DNA of 64,000 nucleotides from Lepiota brunneoincarnata (lineage: Eukaryota > Basidiomycota > Agaricomycetes > Agaricales > Agaricaceae): contig JAEBUN010000026.1 of assembly GCA_023014365.1 (NCBI GenBank), positions 372,001 through 436,000 of the forward strand, read 5' to 3'. Position 1 is the first letter of the stretch; every line of letters starts with the position of its first letter. Below are positions 10,447-22,949 of this stretch, piece by piece. Both the position numbers and the translations under genes were made by a program. The notes under the pieces were generated by a model that was given only the letters and a program-made list of their open reading frames with translations, did no database searches and had not been told where the DNA came from.

Positions 10447-12540
10447 ATGTTTCCTCCTTCAGTCGTCTGCATTCTTCCCTTCCTTATTACGTCTGCTTAC
10501 GCCCTTAATGATTGGTCTGTTCCTTGTTTCGGAGGAGAATGTTCCTACGATTTGCCTGCCTCTTCTGAGGTGTCCGGGTCGCTCAAGATTGTATGGCCCC
10601 GTTTATTTCAGGTGCTCGCGCGGGTTCTGACATTGGGTTCTCGTAGTGGGGCTCTCCCGATGCGATTACAGATATCACCAAGGCAGCGGGTTGGACTATT
10701 CTAGGATGCGACAATAATGCTTTGGCTCAAAATATCCGGCTGGTCTGTTCCAGCGATGATCCTGTCAGCTCCGGGTGTGATCACCTCTTCCAAAATGGTG
10801 GTCCTGTCGGTAAACTCGTCCGTCTACCGGAAAACGTGAGTCTTGCGGGGCGACCGGGTTGCTTTCAGCCCTTAGCTGATACTTGGTTACACAGTGCGGG
10901 CGGGGTCCATTTGCCCGTATAGCGAGGTCGTGGGTAGACAAGGACCAGTCAATCCCTGCCAGTATCGCAAGAACCCTCAATCGTCGTCAGGATGAGACAC
11001 CTGAAGTCCAGGGCCTTGCCCTTGATACGGACTTCGGTGCAGTAGATCCCTCCAAGTATGGTTTTTTTTTGGGCTCTTCCGGGAAGTAACCTCATCCGTT
11101 GTTTCGCAGGACAGGCGATGTCAATATTGCCGTTGAGGGTTCCAATGTTCCCGGAGAAGCTGGAGATTCGGAAGTCCTTCCACCTACCACTAGGCGTCGT
11201 CGTCGTGTCTCCCGTCGTGGGTTCCTCTCATTCATTGAGGACTCCTTCGACCGTAAGCAGACTCCTTCTATCTAAAGTATTCCTCATAACTAATTCTGGG
11301 GCATCCAGGGTTCAACTCCTTCGATGAAAGCACTACCCGGAATCTCCCTCCTATCGATCTCCAGAAATCGTTCCCCATCTTCGAGGACTCCGTTTCATGC
11401 CCGGCTAACGGAGCGATCCCCGCAACGACTGCCTCCATCAAGATTGATGCAGATGCAAAGGCTCATTCTCTTATTACACTGGGTGTGGCTGCGGCCGGGA
11501 CCATCGTTCCACCAAAGCTCACAGATTTCGGCATCTTCGTCAATATGGATGCGGAGTTGACGGGCAGTGTTACCCTCAAAGGATCTGCCTCTGTAAGGTC
11601 TTGCAGGATTATATGCTTGACCAACGTTAATTGTTGAATTTAAGGGCGTAGCTGACTCTGGAAGACTCAGTCTTTTTGAGGTTGGGATTCCAGGACTTGA
11701 TTTCCCAGGGTGCGATGATCTTGTCTAGACACGTAAATGGCAGTCCTCTAACACCGTCGTAGGGTCTTGACGGTTGGCCCAAGCTTCAAGATCGAAGGAC
11801 AAGCCAAGGCGACGTTGGATATTGACGTCGACATGACCGTCGACCTCTCATATTCAGTCAATGGCGCCAAGCTATTCTTCCCCGCTTCCCAAAATCACGA
11901 ATCTGGAGGGAATTTCGTTCCGGGAAACACACGTGTGTCGTCTATCTATCACGTTTGGAGTTGGTCAACTTGACCGGAGGTTGTTCATAGCGCTCAAGCT
12001 CTCTGTTTCACCATCCATCACCTCAAAAGGCGTCGTCGAAGCCCACCTCATCCCCAAACTCGACCTTGGTATCTCTGCCCTCGGTGGCGCTGCAGAGGCA
12101 ACAGTTTTCGTTGAGCTCGATACTAACGCTGCTGCCACTTTGACACTGAATGGCAAGGCATCAGCTGGTGTTACAGTTGATGATGGCACGACCACTTCTT
12201 CAGCTAGTGGGAGCGTTGATGGATGCGCCAGTGTCGATGGGGGCATCGATGTCAATGCAGGTGCTGATGGATCCTTCTTTGGACTTTTCGATGCATCCAC
12301 TTCGGTTCCTTTGTTCTCGAAGAAGTTTAATATTTTCAAGGTACGTAATTGGTTTTCCTTTTGCCATCCCCTGGATTGGGTTCCTGAAATTAGGGGGGTT
12401 CACAGAAATGCTTCGGGACGGGCGCAACTCGTAGACAAGTGAGGTCAGATGTACGGCCCTTACGCCGTGCGCGGTTGAGTGCCCGCGCGTTGACTTGTCC
12501 AACGTTTGGGTCCTCGAGTCTTGTTGATCTTGCTGCTTGA
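10447..12540 (+). CDS. secreted protein of unknown function, paralogue A
   Basis: Predicted 546 aa from nine exons: 10447-10590, 10647-10835, 10895-11055, 11110-11252, 11309-11592, 11645-11709, 11763-11932, 11991-12340, 12406-12540 (1,641 nt). A signal peptide (MFPPSVVCILPFLITSAYA) precedes a cysteine-bearing module WSVPCFGGECSYDLP. Next come AITDITKAAGWTILGCD, a basic RRRRRVSRR stretch (possible processing site, inferred), and beta-rich repeats with VSCPANG and TVGPSFKIEGQAKATLDID. A GCASVDGGIDVNAGADG segment lies near the C-terminus, with a final exon starting KCFG. I recall such proteins as a fungal family of unknown function (possibly DUF7223, unverified). Two paralogues with the same exon phases lie at 20.0-25.0 kb. 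Extracellular or cell-wall location is inferred from the signal peptide alone. Confidence 0.82.
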
Positions 12541-13025
12541 TATGAAGGGAACTCCGGTTGACATGGACTTCTGAACTTTCTTTTTTTTTTTTGGACTTTT
12601 ATTGGGGTTAGGACACTCGGGATTCTGGTTTACAATACTTATGAACACATGTTAATAGTAGTGACATGACAGATAATGCAATTCATTGAGGATGAGATGC
12701 GTAAGTGGAAGCAGGCAGTCGTGTTTGTTTGGTTAACTCGTCCCGGCCCATCTCGAGGTTCTGCAGAGACAAGTCTTTGACCGAGCAAAGGTCATGGGAT
12801 GAGAAAGCGCTCGAAGATCCATGTATTCCGCCACTATTATTACACTCCCTTCCACTGTAAAAGGCCTTTTTTTTTACGAACCATTAGAGCTAGCTACTGG
12901 ACTTATACTCAAATATTTCCACATTGTCAAGCCAAATCGTGCCTCTGAAACCTCGGGATTTTCAAACACTCCACCCCTTTCAAAGTCCCGATAAGGGATA
13001 GTAATGGCTCCCAAGAACTCATACC
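12541..13025. other. intergenic, no gene seen
   Basis: A T-rich run near 12,580 may belong to the 3' region of gene A. Nothing else is recognisable before the NB-ARC/TPR relic. Confidence 0.5.
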
Positions 13026-13340
13026 ATGACCTCCGCCCAGCGCGTGTGTACTGTTGTGCATGCCTCAGCAGCAACCATGACCGCTCACGGATTACTCGCG
13101 ATACCCGGCCCCTTTGTACCCTTGGCCAATCCCACCAACATCAAATTCCAAACCCATCATCTCCACCACTGTCAATCTAACCGATACCATGTCAAAGATT
13201 GCAAAGGAGGTCGGCGAGTTTTTCAGGGATATATACCATGTGTGAAGAAGTTTGCAGGGATTTAACTCCAAATCATCAGAGAAGTGCACAAACTTACCGG
13301 AAATCGAAGGTTCATCAAATAAATTATAGGAGTGTATTCC
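13026..13340 (+). pseudogene. NB-ARC/TPR N-terminal exon relic
   Basis: The reading from ATG 13026 follows the N-terminus of the NB-ARC/TPR copies (MTAHGLLAIPGP, then IAKEVGEFF in another frame). It includes the conserved end of exon 1 followed by GTGCACAAACTTACCGG, the same donor region as the other copies. It is frameshifted and has an early stop. The P-loop portion is absent. The matching C-terminal TPR relic lies on the same strand at 17.5-18.0 kb, beyond the NACHT gene. Confidence 0.75.
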
Positions 13341-13399
13341 CCTCAGATCTCCCGTTGCGGTAAGAATATCTATGGCCAGTATCCGGACAATGTCGTGTT

Positions 13400-13830
13400 G
13401 AAGTTTAAAGATAAAAGCTTAAAAACTCGGATGCCCATTAAACCCTCCGTAATGCAATGAACTCTCACCGCTGGCATATAACTATTTTTCTTGCACTGTG
13501 AGGCGTCCAGGTAACATAAAAAATAAAAATAAATTACGAGCGATGTAGAATGACAGAACTCAATACTGCATAGGCTGGGAGAGAGGGGGCGGGGGTTCTT
13601 CAAGCCCCGTTGACCCTGGGTGGTGAGGTCGAGGAGGAAGCACGGTCGGGTCACCCGGAACCGTGCACCTCTCAACTGCACCTGTATCGAGTCCAGTAGT
13701 GGGGAAACGAGGGAAGTAAGGATGTAAGAAGGGTATGGGTGGGTGGGTTTTGAAAAGGATGCTAGATATTGCGTGGTATCCACGCGAAATTGAAGGCTGG
13801 CAAGCGAGGGAGGAGGGTACATGCTGCAAA
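13400..13830. repeat. dispersed repeat, CpG-rich copy
   Basis: The part at about 13,560-13,720 aligns with about 45,400-45,540. Shared blocks include GGGTCAC, CAACTGCACCTG and GTCCAGTAG/GTCTGGTAG. This copy has many CpGs; the other has none. The element type is unknown: no transposase or reverse transcriptase frame is seen. Confidence 0.55.
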
Positions 13831-14611
13831 GGTAGAGTTTTGCGCACTAACTCGCGAGTGGTGTGACCTTGTCACGTGTCCGCCTCGCGCAAGAGTCCGG
13901 TTTCGATGGTCCCACACCGTGGGAAGACCGCGGATCGACTTTCATCGTTGTACCAACTTTTTAACCGGTACAACCGTTCTGAAAATCAGATCTTGACTCT
14001 CGTTCAGAACCCATGCAATTAATTACCATGGATTCAGAATAATAATAATAATAATAATCTAATTACATAACTTGTGTGCAAACCACCCCTGCCTCACCCG
14101 ACTTCCCTCATCCAGTGTATGCTGCTCCCACCTCCTTAACTTATCCTGAGAAACCTTCCACTCGTAACATGCCAAAGAGTTTCAAAATAGCGAAGCTGCC
14201 GCATTATTACGGCGTCTATTTCGCTTCTCATGTCCTGCCTTCTGTTTTGCTTAGGCTTTGTGATACTGTAAGGAGCACATGAGTTCTCTGGCCTGCCTTT
14301 GATGTTTTGTGTAGCGGGGCATATTGAAGGCTTGACTGAATTGTTCAAAGGGGTGGTCAGAGTGAAATCCGATCACGCATCGATCTTGACAAAGGTCAAG
14401 CACGCTTGACCGGATCCCTGACCGACAACAAAACCGGCCCAAAACCGGCTACTCTGACTCCCCCTATTAACAAGGATATCTCACGTTCAAATATAGTCAC
14501 ACGCCAGCCGTGTCTTCATTCCCTCTGTCTAAGTGTCATGACCTGCGTTCTGAATACGGTAAGCGCGCTGTATGGGCGCCTCTTATCGCATTGCTGTCTC
14601 CCCCGGTCATC
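13831..14611. other. upstream region of the NACHT gene
   Basis: This is non-coding sequence between the dispersed repeat and the NACHT start codon. It holds an AAT microsatellite near 14,037 and no gene that I can support. Confidence 0.45.
14037..14058. repeat. (AAT)n microsatellite
   Basis: About seven AAT units run without interruption. It lies about 550 bp upstream of the NACHT gene start. Confidence 0.85.
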
Positions 14612-17241
14612 ATGTCGACGCATGAACCCCCCAGGACAAAGAGATCGCCTTTCCGAAAGATATTCTCATTCAAACGTCCTCTTCCATTTGGTTCCCTACC
14701 TGGACATCCACAAACGACAAGTGCTACGCCTGCAGCCGCGGTTGTGACAATAAATCAAGCACCATCCGATACCATTACGAATCGGAACGATGCCGTCGCT
14801 AAACTGTCCAACAAGCCCATGCCAGTCACCGAAGTGCCGCCTGCATCGAGGACATCAACCCATCAGTCGAATCCTCCCAAGGCCACAGTTGAACACAACC
14901 TGGTACCTGAACAGCAGCGGACTCACAATATTTCTGACCAGTCGAATGGTGCGTATTGCCTACTTCACATAAGTTGCATACTGAACACTAGATTTCCGTG
15001 ATGTATCGGAACCGCCTACTTGTGGCTTAGGTGGCTTTTTTGGTGGTGCCCATGGCTTTAAGATTGAGAACTCTACCTTCGTGGAGAACAAGATCGTTTA
15101 TTACAAGATCGAGGGTAAACCTTTCAACGATCCCCAATTCCTTCAACAGTTTCTCCGGAACCTCGACAGTGGTGGAACAGGTAAGACCCATCCCGGTGTA
15201 GCATATCTGACGATCATTTAATTCGAGCCAATCAGTTCTCCTTCTTCTCGACAAAAAGCGAGTTCCTGGCGCTGAGGTGGACTCGTCCGACCGCGACCCC
15301 CCTCCTAGATGCCACCCTGAGACGCGCAGAGAGCTGCTGAACGCGCTTAACAAATGGCTATTGGGTGAGAAGCGGTATTGGGATTTTATATGGTTATCGG
15401 GCCCCGCAGGTGCAGGCAAGTCGGCCGTTGCTCAAACGTTTGCCGAGCATTGTCAAGAGCTTGGTCTGCTTGGAGCATCTTTTTTCTTTTCCAGGTTACA
15501 AAAACGCGACAACCCCAAGGGTCTCGTTGCCACAATTGCTTACCAGCTCGCCGACCGGGATGCTGGATATAATCATCTGATCACACGAGTCCTGTCCCGT
15601 AACCCCTCCATCCTCGACAAGACCCTCGCTATTCAGTTTCAGAAGCTCATCGTCGAGCCATTTATCCTCCTCGCAGCTCGTCATACTGCCGCCAACACCA
15701 CTCGGAAACCTCTCGTTATCATCGTTGATGGGATCGATGAGTGTGGTGATGAGGCTGCCCAACGTCTGCTCATTACACTGATCGGCGATTATGTTCGGCG
15801 ATTAGCCGATAGTCCTTGCCCCCTGCTGTGGTTGATTTGCAGCCGTCCTGAGTGGCACCTCAAGTGCGCATTTGCTAGGGCAGATCCACCAATTGATTGC
15901 GAGCGTAACGAGATCACGTGCGACGCCGAACAGGATATCCGGGACGTGTACATTATCCTCAAAGACGGACTGCAGAAGATTCATGACGAGACTGGGTGGG
16001 ATATTACTCGGGGTCATGCACGCACTCGATGGCCGACAGAGTCCAAGCTGCAGCTGTTGTCACAGAAGGTTGGAGGACTTCCGATCCTTGCCGAGGTTGT
16101 TCTCAACTTCATTGGCAGCGGGAGGCTGTCGCCCGACACGCAGCTGGAGATATGCCTCATGTACCTTGCCGCGATTGGGAAGAGGGACAAGATGACACCT
16201 TTGGAGGCTCTCGATATGTTTTACATGCAGATCATGATCCGGGTTCCTCCATCCGTCCTCCCCACCGCTAAGCAGATCATTGCATTTTACATTCTTTCTC
16301 GCTCTTATAGAGAATTCTTCCATGACCCATCGCGGGCCCATTTTGGAGGGATCTCTGAAATGGGACGCTTTCTTGGCATTCGCAAGGATGCATTCTACTC
16401 AGCTCTTTGCAATCTACACTCAGTTATTGATGTCCCTCCTTCCAAACTGGCCCATGAAAAGCCTCTTGCTTTCTTTCACAAGTCATTTCCCGATTTTCTC
16501 CAAGATCCGACCCGATCCAAGTCATTTGCCTTGGATATGGATCAAACCCGCCATGACATCGCAGTACTCGCCCTCCGCTGGTACAATCACCTTCTTCAGT
16601 CGAATTGCAGACTTGAACGTGAGTATTCTCTTTTCCATGTTTCGGCGGTGCTGACTCTTGATCAGATTGTCCTATTTCCTCACACAATGACGCTTCACCT
16701 GATGACTCACGTTGGCCCGGATATAAGGGGGACGATGAACGCATCCGTGAGTTCCTCAGGCTCAACGTTTGGAATATGTGTACTAGGGTGAAAGATTTGA
16801 GACGACCGGAGATTGTGGCGGAACTTGTCAACTTCAAATTCAACCATCTTCCTAGCACGTGGAGTATTCATGAAGACGAACGCTTTTTACGTTTTCTCCA
16901 ATGGCTTTTGAAAGGTCCGAGACTCAGTGAGGTGCGTCCTATTGCATTATGTCGTAAATTCGACTCGTTTATGGGACTCGCACCAGCAGGTAGATGATCC
17001 CCACGGGCATGACTTGATCCGATTTCGTCCATCAGCAGCGGTGGATAAAACTCTTGCGACGCGATTCACAGCACCCTTACCTCTTCGCGACTCTTTCCCT
17101 CCGGATCTGATCACTGAACACAAAGAATTCGTGTTTATTTCATCACATCAACCCAATGAACATGTCCCCCCGTTGCATCGTGTGCTGGTGGCATTCTGGA
17201 TCGGGAGAGCGGAGCGGACCGTACTAGCCCTGATTAGGTAA
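14612..17241 (+). CDS. NACHT-domain NTPase (STAND/NLR-type)
   Basis: Predicted 808 aa from five exons: 14612-14948, 14992-15180, 15236-16618, 16666-16931, 16990-17241 (2,427 nt, a multiple of three). A basic, Pro/Ser/Thr-rich N-terminus is followed by GFFGGAHGFKIENSTF, the short beta motif often seen before fungal NACHT domains. Walker A is GPAGAGKSAVAQT (about residue 225). Walker B is LVIIVDGIDECGD, then LLWLICSRPEW. The C-terminal half is helical, with no WD40, ankyrin or TPR repeats. Such proteins are candidate nonself-recognition or heterokaryon-incompatibility switches (family inference). Unlike every NB-ARC/TPR copy nearby it appears intact. It sits between two pieces of an NB-ARC/TPR gene on the same strand. 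Confidence 0.88.
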
Positions 17242-17499
17242 TTGCGGGTATGATTGAAGACGAATATCCCCATGATTATCGCTATTGTATAACTCAGAAC
17301 AATATACCATTTCGCTCCTTCTAGCCGGACCCAAGTGTTCCGTTCTCAAGTAATGGATCTGGCTCATCACCTACAGCACAATTTTATTTTTTGTATATGT
17401 TCTACCGTTAATCGATGGGAAGCTGCGGTAGTCACTACTATTCCGAGCACGATCCTCCCAGTGTGTATCGCTTTCTAATGGAGTGAGGGAAAGAACCCA

Positions 17500-17990
17500 G
17501 TCGATCTGGTGATCCTGCTGATGTGGCCTTGGTCGTTTTAGAACAATATTATACAGCCCTTTAAACGAAGGGTCACCGAGATGGCTTCCAAGGAAGCGAT
17601 GGAGCTTCATCAGCAATTGCATGACGTGCCTGGTGAGGCCAACGATGCCCAGAACCTGGGACACGTGTATTTGCGACGGGATGAGCTAGACAAAGCTAAG
17701 TTGTCTTTCAAGAAAGGGATGGAGCTTCATCAGCAGTCACATGACATGTGTGGGGAGGTTGTGATGCCTGGCTGCTGGGACGGGTGTATTTGCGATGGGA
17801 TAAATTGGACAAAGCTGAGCAATGTCTGAACCAAGCTCTTCTTCCTCATCGTCAATGCCAGTCATCACGAGGTGAAACTAGAGACTTAAAGCTACTTGGA
17901 CGTGTTCGGAAGCGCAGGGGGGTGTATCCACATCATAAAGCATTTTCGGTACTTAACGCCTTACTTTGTGTTTTTCATCTTTGATTATCC
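17500..17990 (+). pseudogene. NB-ARC/TPR C-terminal relic (TPR units)
   Basis: Three degenerate 40-residue units are seen: KEAMELHQQLHDVPGEAND, then DELDKAKLSFKKGMELHQQ, then a KLDKAEQCLNQALLPH unit in another frame. They are followed by the 3' flank common to this family. The second unit has lost bases at the GEAND position, shifting frame. Its start near 17,500 is approximate. Together with 13,026-13,340 it brackets the NACHT gene. Confidence 0.75.
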
Positions 17991-17999
17991 CCAGTGGTT

Positions 18000-19480
18000 C
18001 GGCTTCATTGTTGGTATTTGGGTATTTCAGGAAGGATCCCCATATTCATTTACTTCATTGGAATGACATTAAATCTCTACTCCACAAAAAATCAAGACAC
18101 ATACAACATCAGCAAATAAGATGAACATGAAGTGAGGGAGATAGAGGAGAGTGATGAAAGACATTATCTCGGTGTACTGAACAAGTTAAATCTCAAGGCA
18201 ATGCTAGCTTAACACATAAGAAGCACAGGTATGCCGGGCAATAACACCCACAATACTTCACCTCTGTGATGATAACCGGTTGAGTTCTTACCGACTTCAT
18301 CACAAATGCGGTCATGACTACATGACGTATATTAATGCCTGTCCGATGACAAGAACCTCCCGCCTCAATACCTTTGCACTTGTAGTCTCTCCTATGGCCG
18401 CCACCATTCGCTGCAACGGCTGCAACCATCCCAACACCCAGACTGGTTTTCGAGCGGCGTCTCGAACTTTTGAGCCGCACACTCCAAGTTTATCAGTAAT
18501 AAATAAGCTGGCCTTTCCAAACCATGACTTTGTCTACACTACGACTATTGGCCTGGCGGCCCTCGACGTACTTCTCCAAGCTCAGTGGGAACCCTCAGAA
18601 CGCAACAAATTTGTTTCCACTGACGAGCATGGCAGGCAGAATAGGCTCGAGGGTAGCGACAGGCTGAAGCAAAGACTTCCGAAATGTTTAAGGAATATCG
18701 CAAGGCGATGTGGTGAGCTTGGATCAGAAGAGGAGGATCACTCAAGGACGATGCCAATTGCACGAGCTCCGTTGACTGCCACATGCGGTACAACCTCGCC
18801 GCACGACCACTATATGTCGTCCGTTGGCAATACCCAATACCGAACCTAACAATATCAACGAGATTGTGAGTATGGTAGTAGTGCCGGCCTTCTTGGTTGG
18901 TCTGGACGAACACTACCGTACCGGTGAATTCAGTGAGGGAGAAGAGATGCCGTTTACTTGGGGTAAGACTCCAGGTGGAGACATTGGTGATCTTATAACC
19001 ATACTTGTACATGATTGTGCTATCCGGGCGCATCTCGTCACATCGGTACGGGCCGAGGGGCTCCGATACACTTTCGAAAGGAAGACCAAGGTCCAGATAA
19101 CACTAACACCATGGACTTTGGGTGTCTTGCTCCTGAGTTCCGGTGTGGGGGAGAGAATTCGGTGGCCTTTGGATACCCATCATCCAACAAGAGACACTGT
19201 TTGCCACCCACCATATTGCATCGAGTTTCTGGAATCGAGAAGAGTTGTATTGAAGGTTTTGGAAGACAAGGAGAGGATCTGTGTGAAAGAAGTGAAGCTA
19301 CCCAAGTCGAGCTGTCCGATGGGAGGCTGGCGTTGAGGTGAAGCAATGCCAGCAGAGAGACTTTCTTTGTCTGAGTCCTGGATTATGAATCGTGAGTGTG
19401 CTTGAATAGTGTCCCAACGCCCATGGGATTTTCCCAATATTCCAATCGGGACTAACGAACGAGGGAACGTTAGTTGCATT
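18000..19480 (-). pseudogene. unknown gene, longer copy of 6.6-7.5 kb relic
   Basis: The minus strand carries fragments VGMVAAVAANGGGHRRDYK, RPDSTIMYKYGYKITNV with FSLTEFTGTVVF, and an upstream frame starting near 19,479. The first lies in a segment missing from the 6.6-7.5 kb copy. I do not recognise the family. Frames change several times without convincing GT...AG pairs, so a decayed gene is more likely than an unspliced one, but an intron-rich active gene cannot be excluded. The same 3' neighbour (TPR tail) precedes both copies. Confidence 0.4.
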
Positions 19481-20000
19481 GTACCTGAAGGGTCAAGCCT
19501 GATTCGGAACTACGTGGGGTTAGGGTTGGGGGTGGCGATCGAAGGCGTACCTCCCGATCGTCTCCGATTTACTTGCGATGCAGCGGTTCGGTTTCTGCCT
19601 ATGGTTTACTCCCTGGATAGCAGGGAGTTGGTGCCACGTGTTGAGACCCCTCTCCAATACATAACTCTCGGCTATATGGGGGTTAGCTTTGAACCGGGGT
19701 GCGTTATGTTCAGTTGTATTGGTGTCTCAACGATTCCTTAGCCGGTTCGCCGACAGGAAAGAGGGCAGCTGTTTATCCACCCCTGAGCGGGCCACAGCGT
19801 ATGCGCCTGTCGTGCGTATATCTGAAGGACATGAAACTCGTTAGCTACTGGACAAAATGCCAGATAGATTCATTGCTTGTCACGATCCTACTTTCCCATT
19901 ATAGTTTAATCACCATAGGCTTCGCATATAAACCCGAGGTTCGTTCATCGTACAAGTATCAACAGGGTAGCATTCAGCTCACATCTTGTTCTTTTCGTGG
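19481..20000. other. upstream region of secreted-protein gene B
   Basis: No gene is supported. It ends with a TATA box and a short leader before the gene B start codon. Confidence 0.5.
19927..19932 (+). promoter_or_regulatory. TATA box of secreted-protein gene B
   Basis: TATAAA is 74 bp upstream of ATG 20001, a spacing close to that of gene C (74 bp). Confidence 0.65.
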
Positions 20001-22305
20001 ATGGTTGCTCTTAGTCTCTTACTATTGCCATTCTTTGGCTCTATCGCATTTGCCGGTCGGAATAACTGGGCTAGGCCCTGCACCAATGGCGAATGCTTCT
20101 ATGACTTACCAAAGAAATCGCTCTCTGCGCCTAGCGGGGCTCTGCGGATCGTATGTACTGAACAATCAGCTTATCCACAAATCTAACAATGACTCTCATG
20201 CATCTACATATAGTGGGGCAGCCCCAACGCAATTACAGATATCACACCCGCAGCAGGATGGATTATCCTTGGATGCGATCCGAATGCGCTGGCCCAAAAT
20301 ATTCGACTTGTCTGTATGAGTGACGAATCCGACCCTGAAGGCTGTGGTCACCTTTTCCGTGCAAAAAGGGTGGCCAATAAGATTGTCCGTCTGCCTGAAG
20401 AGGTGCGCATTCTTTCCAATTAATTCCACTTTCTCACTAATATTGTTTGTAAAAGTGTGGTGGAAGTCCCTTCGCCCGCATCGCCCGCGCTTATGTAGAC
20501 GCCGACCAAAGAATTCCAGCTTCCATCGAAAGGCGATTGGTCCGCAGGGATGGTGCTCCCGCTATCGTCCATGGCCTTGTTATAGATACCAGTTTTGCTG
20601 CCATTAATCCAGAAGAGTAAGTCGGCAATTTTTCTCAGTGATAGGACTGGTTCTGATTACCGATAATAGAACCGGCGAGGTAGAAATGGAATTGGAGGGT
20701 GTCAACGTCCACTTGGAAGAGGAGGACGCGGGCCTTGTTTCTCCATCTGGAAGTTTTCACAGCACGCGCCTTGCCCAAATGCAAGATCGTGGTCTCATTG
20801 ACTGGGTTGAGAATAAGTTCAACAGTGGGTCGTTCTCAATCCATTAGCCGACTCCTCCAAGCTCACGAAGCTCTCTCTCAGAATGGAACAACTGGGATAA
20901 ATCCATCTCAAAGAACCTTACTCCGTTGGACGTCGACAAATCTTACAACCTCTTCGACCTCTCCGTTTCTTGTCCCGCGAATGGGGGGAACGTCGCATTC
21001 TATGCTACTTTGAAAGCCGATCTCAAAGGCAAGGCCCACACCACTATTCTAATTGGTGTTGCCGCCAAGGGAACTGTGATACCGCCTAAGATTAAGGAGT
21101 TTGGTATCTTCGCGGAGATGAACGGCTTCATTAATGGTAAATTCGTGCTTGCTGGTACCGTGTCGGTGAGAACTCCAACTATTTCTATGGCCCACAATGC
21201 AACAATGGTTTGTTAACGGATGGCCCAGGGTGTTGCCGAAACGGGACCGAAGACCATTTTCGAAACTGGTGTTCCTGGATTCAGCTTCCCCGGGTGAGTT
21301 GCATCACAGATATATTGGCGCTTGTTTACCTGAGATTATGCACATCCAAGTATTCTCACTGTTGGGCCGAGCTTCAAGGTTCAGGCGAAAGCGAAAGCGA
21401 CATTGGATATTGATGTCAACCTCACCGTCGATATCTCCTATACCCTCACGGATGCTAAGCTTTTCTGGCCCAAGTCAAACCTTCCCTCCGGCGGTGAATT
21501 CAGTCCTGGTACAAATGGTGCGCCTGAGGATAAAAACCGCACGCTCAGGATTCTAATTCTTGTCACAGAACTAAAGCTCGCTGTCAACCCTTCCCTAGCC
21601 TCGAGAGCTACGGTCGAAGCACATCTCATTCCACGAGTCGACATCGGTATCACCGCGTTTGGCGGCATTGCCAAAGCCACCATTTTCTTAAATCTAGATG
21701 CAAGCGCCGATGCTACACTCACTCTTGCTGCCGGAGGTTCCGTTGGTGCATCTACGGGCTTCGCCCCAAGTCTCATCCATCCTACATTCGCTCCCCCTCC
21801 GATTGAAATGCATCCCTCAATCACTATCACTTCATCTGCTCCTGCTCCCACTATTACTTTACCTCCTACTTCCGATTTAACACTCCCCCCCTCCTTAACC
21901 TTGACGAACCCTGGCTTTCCTCCCATCGTGATACCTACTCCTGTTCTTTCCCTCCCTTGGAACCATAAGGATGCAGAAACCGAGAAAAGGGCCAACAGTT
22001 GGTATGTCAATGGCTGCGTCGATATCAACGCTCATCTTAGCATCAACGCCGGTGCTGATGCCGCCTTCTTCGGCCTTTTTGATGCCTCTACCCAAGTCTC
22101 CATAATCAATGAATCATGGGATATATATGAGGTAAGTATTCTACATTGCCCACAGAACGAATCATTGAAGGTCTTGCTGCAGAACTGCTGGGGCAGCTTT
22201 GCTAAGAGGGGGGAGTTGCCTGAGTTTCACGCTCTCGGCCATTTGCACTCCCGTTCCCTATCTTGCCAGACATCTGCTTCGAGCGAGTTGATCAAACTCA
22301 TATAA
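20001..22305 (+). CDS. secreted protein of unknown function, paralogue B
   Basis: Predicted 618 aa from nine exons: 20001-20150, 20214-20402, 20456-20616, 20670-20824, 20882-21165, 21229-21293, 21351-21517, 21569-22131, 22183-22305 (1,857 nt). Signal peptide MVALSLLLLPFFGSIAFA is followed by NNWARPCTNGECFYDLP. It shares with A and C the AITDITPAAGW motif, CGGSPFARIARAYV, VSCPANGG, TVGPSFKV and GCVDINAHLSINAGADA. It differs by a Pro/Ser/Thr-rich insertion at about residues 455-530, within exon 8, which could be a glycosylated linker (inference). It lies about 640 bp upstream of paralogue C, same strand. Confidence 0.83.
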
Positions 22306-22949
22306 TACGAAGAAGGTTCGAGTCTTGTCGTGGTCTACGTTTAGAAAGAACTCCCCTGTCTTCAACGTATGGCGATAGGTTCTTACCCAGTTATTTTAAA
22401 TCCAATGAGTCGACACACCACATGATGGGAGTGCGAGATAATCGCCTTTAGAAAGTTACAACGCTCAATATCTCCCCCCAAAAAAGGTATGAGTATATCT
22501 CGCTGGTGATGATCCGGAGTACCGGTCACCACGGATTCATCAAGCTTCCTGAGATGCTACAAGTGGTAACGGACAGGCTTCCTTCTATGTATAAATGCTG
22601 GTGAATCCTACTGTCGTCGACCCCTCTTCCTGCAGCTTGATGATTGCTTAACGTGGAGCTCCACCGTTCACGGATGAACTTGTCCTGACATTCCAAGGCA
22701 GCTTCCTGCGATTCATTGGTATTACTGCTTCTATCAATGCTTCGTCCGACGACTATGCTCTCTGTGATACACACAGTCGGTACGAGAGCGACATCTTTGT
22801 GATTTTACTTGGAAGGGAAAATGGTTTCCTTAGTACGTCCTGTGGCTCAAACGACAACCCCTGATCTGTTCTGGGTATAAATGAGGAGGCTCCGCTCACC
22901 AAGCATTCAGACTCGTAACCCACATCTTAGTGCTTCAGAAACTTACTCG
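22306..22949. other. intergenic region between genes B and C
   Basis: This holds the promoter of gene C. A frame at 22,263-22,451 overlaps the end of B in another phase and is not supported as a gene. Confidence 0.5.
22876..22881 (+). promoter_or_regulatory. TATA box of secreted-protein gene C
   Basis: TATAAA lies 74 bp before ATG 22950, matching the arrangement of gene B. An upstream in-frame ATG at 22,881 overlaps the box and is therefore not the start. Confidence 0.65.

Noticed and set aside
21438..22028. 196-codon minus-strand frame
   Set aside because: Antisense to exon 8 of secreted-protein gene B, low complexity caused by the Pro-rich insertion.
22310..22330. GGTTCGAGTC resembling a tRNA T-arm
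   Set aside because: No acceptor stem, D-arm or anticodon arm can be formed around it. No tRNA or rRNA was found in the window.
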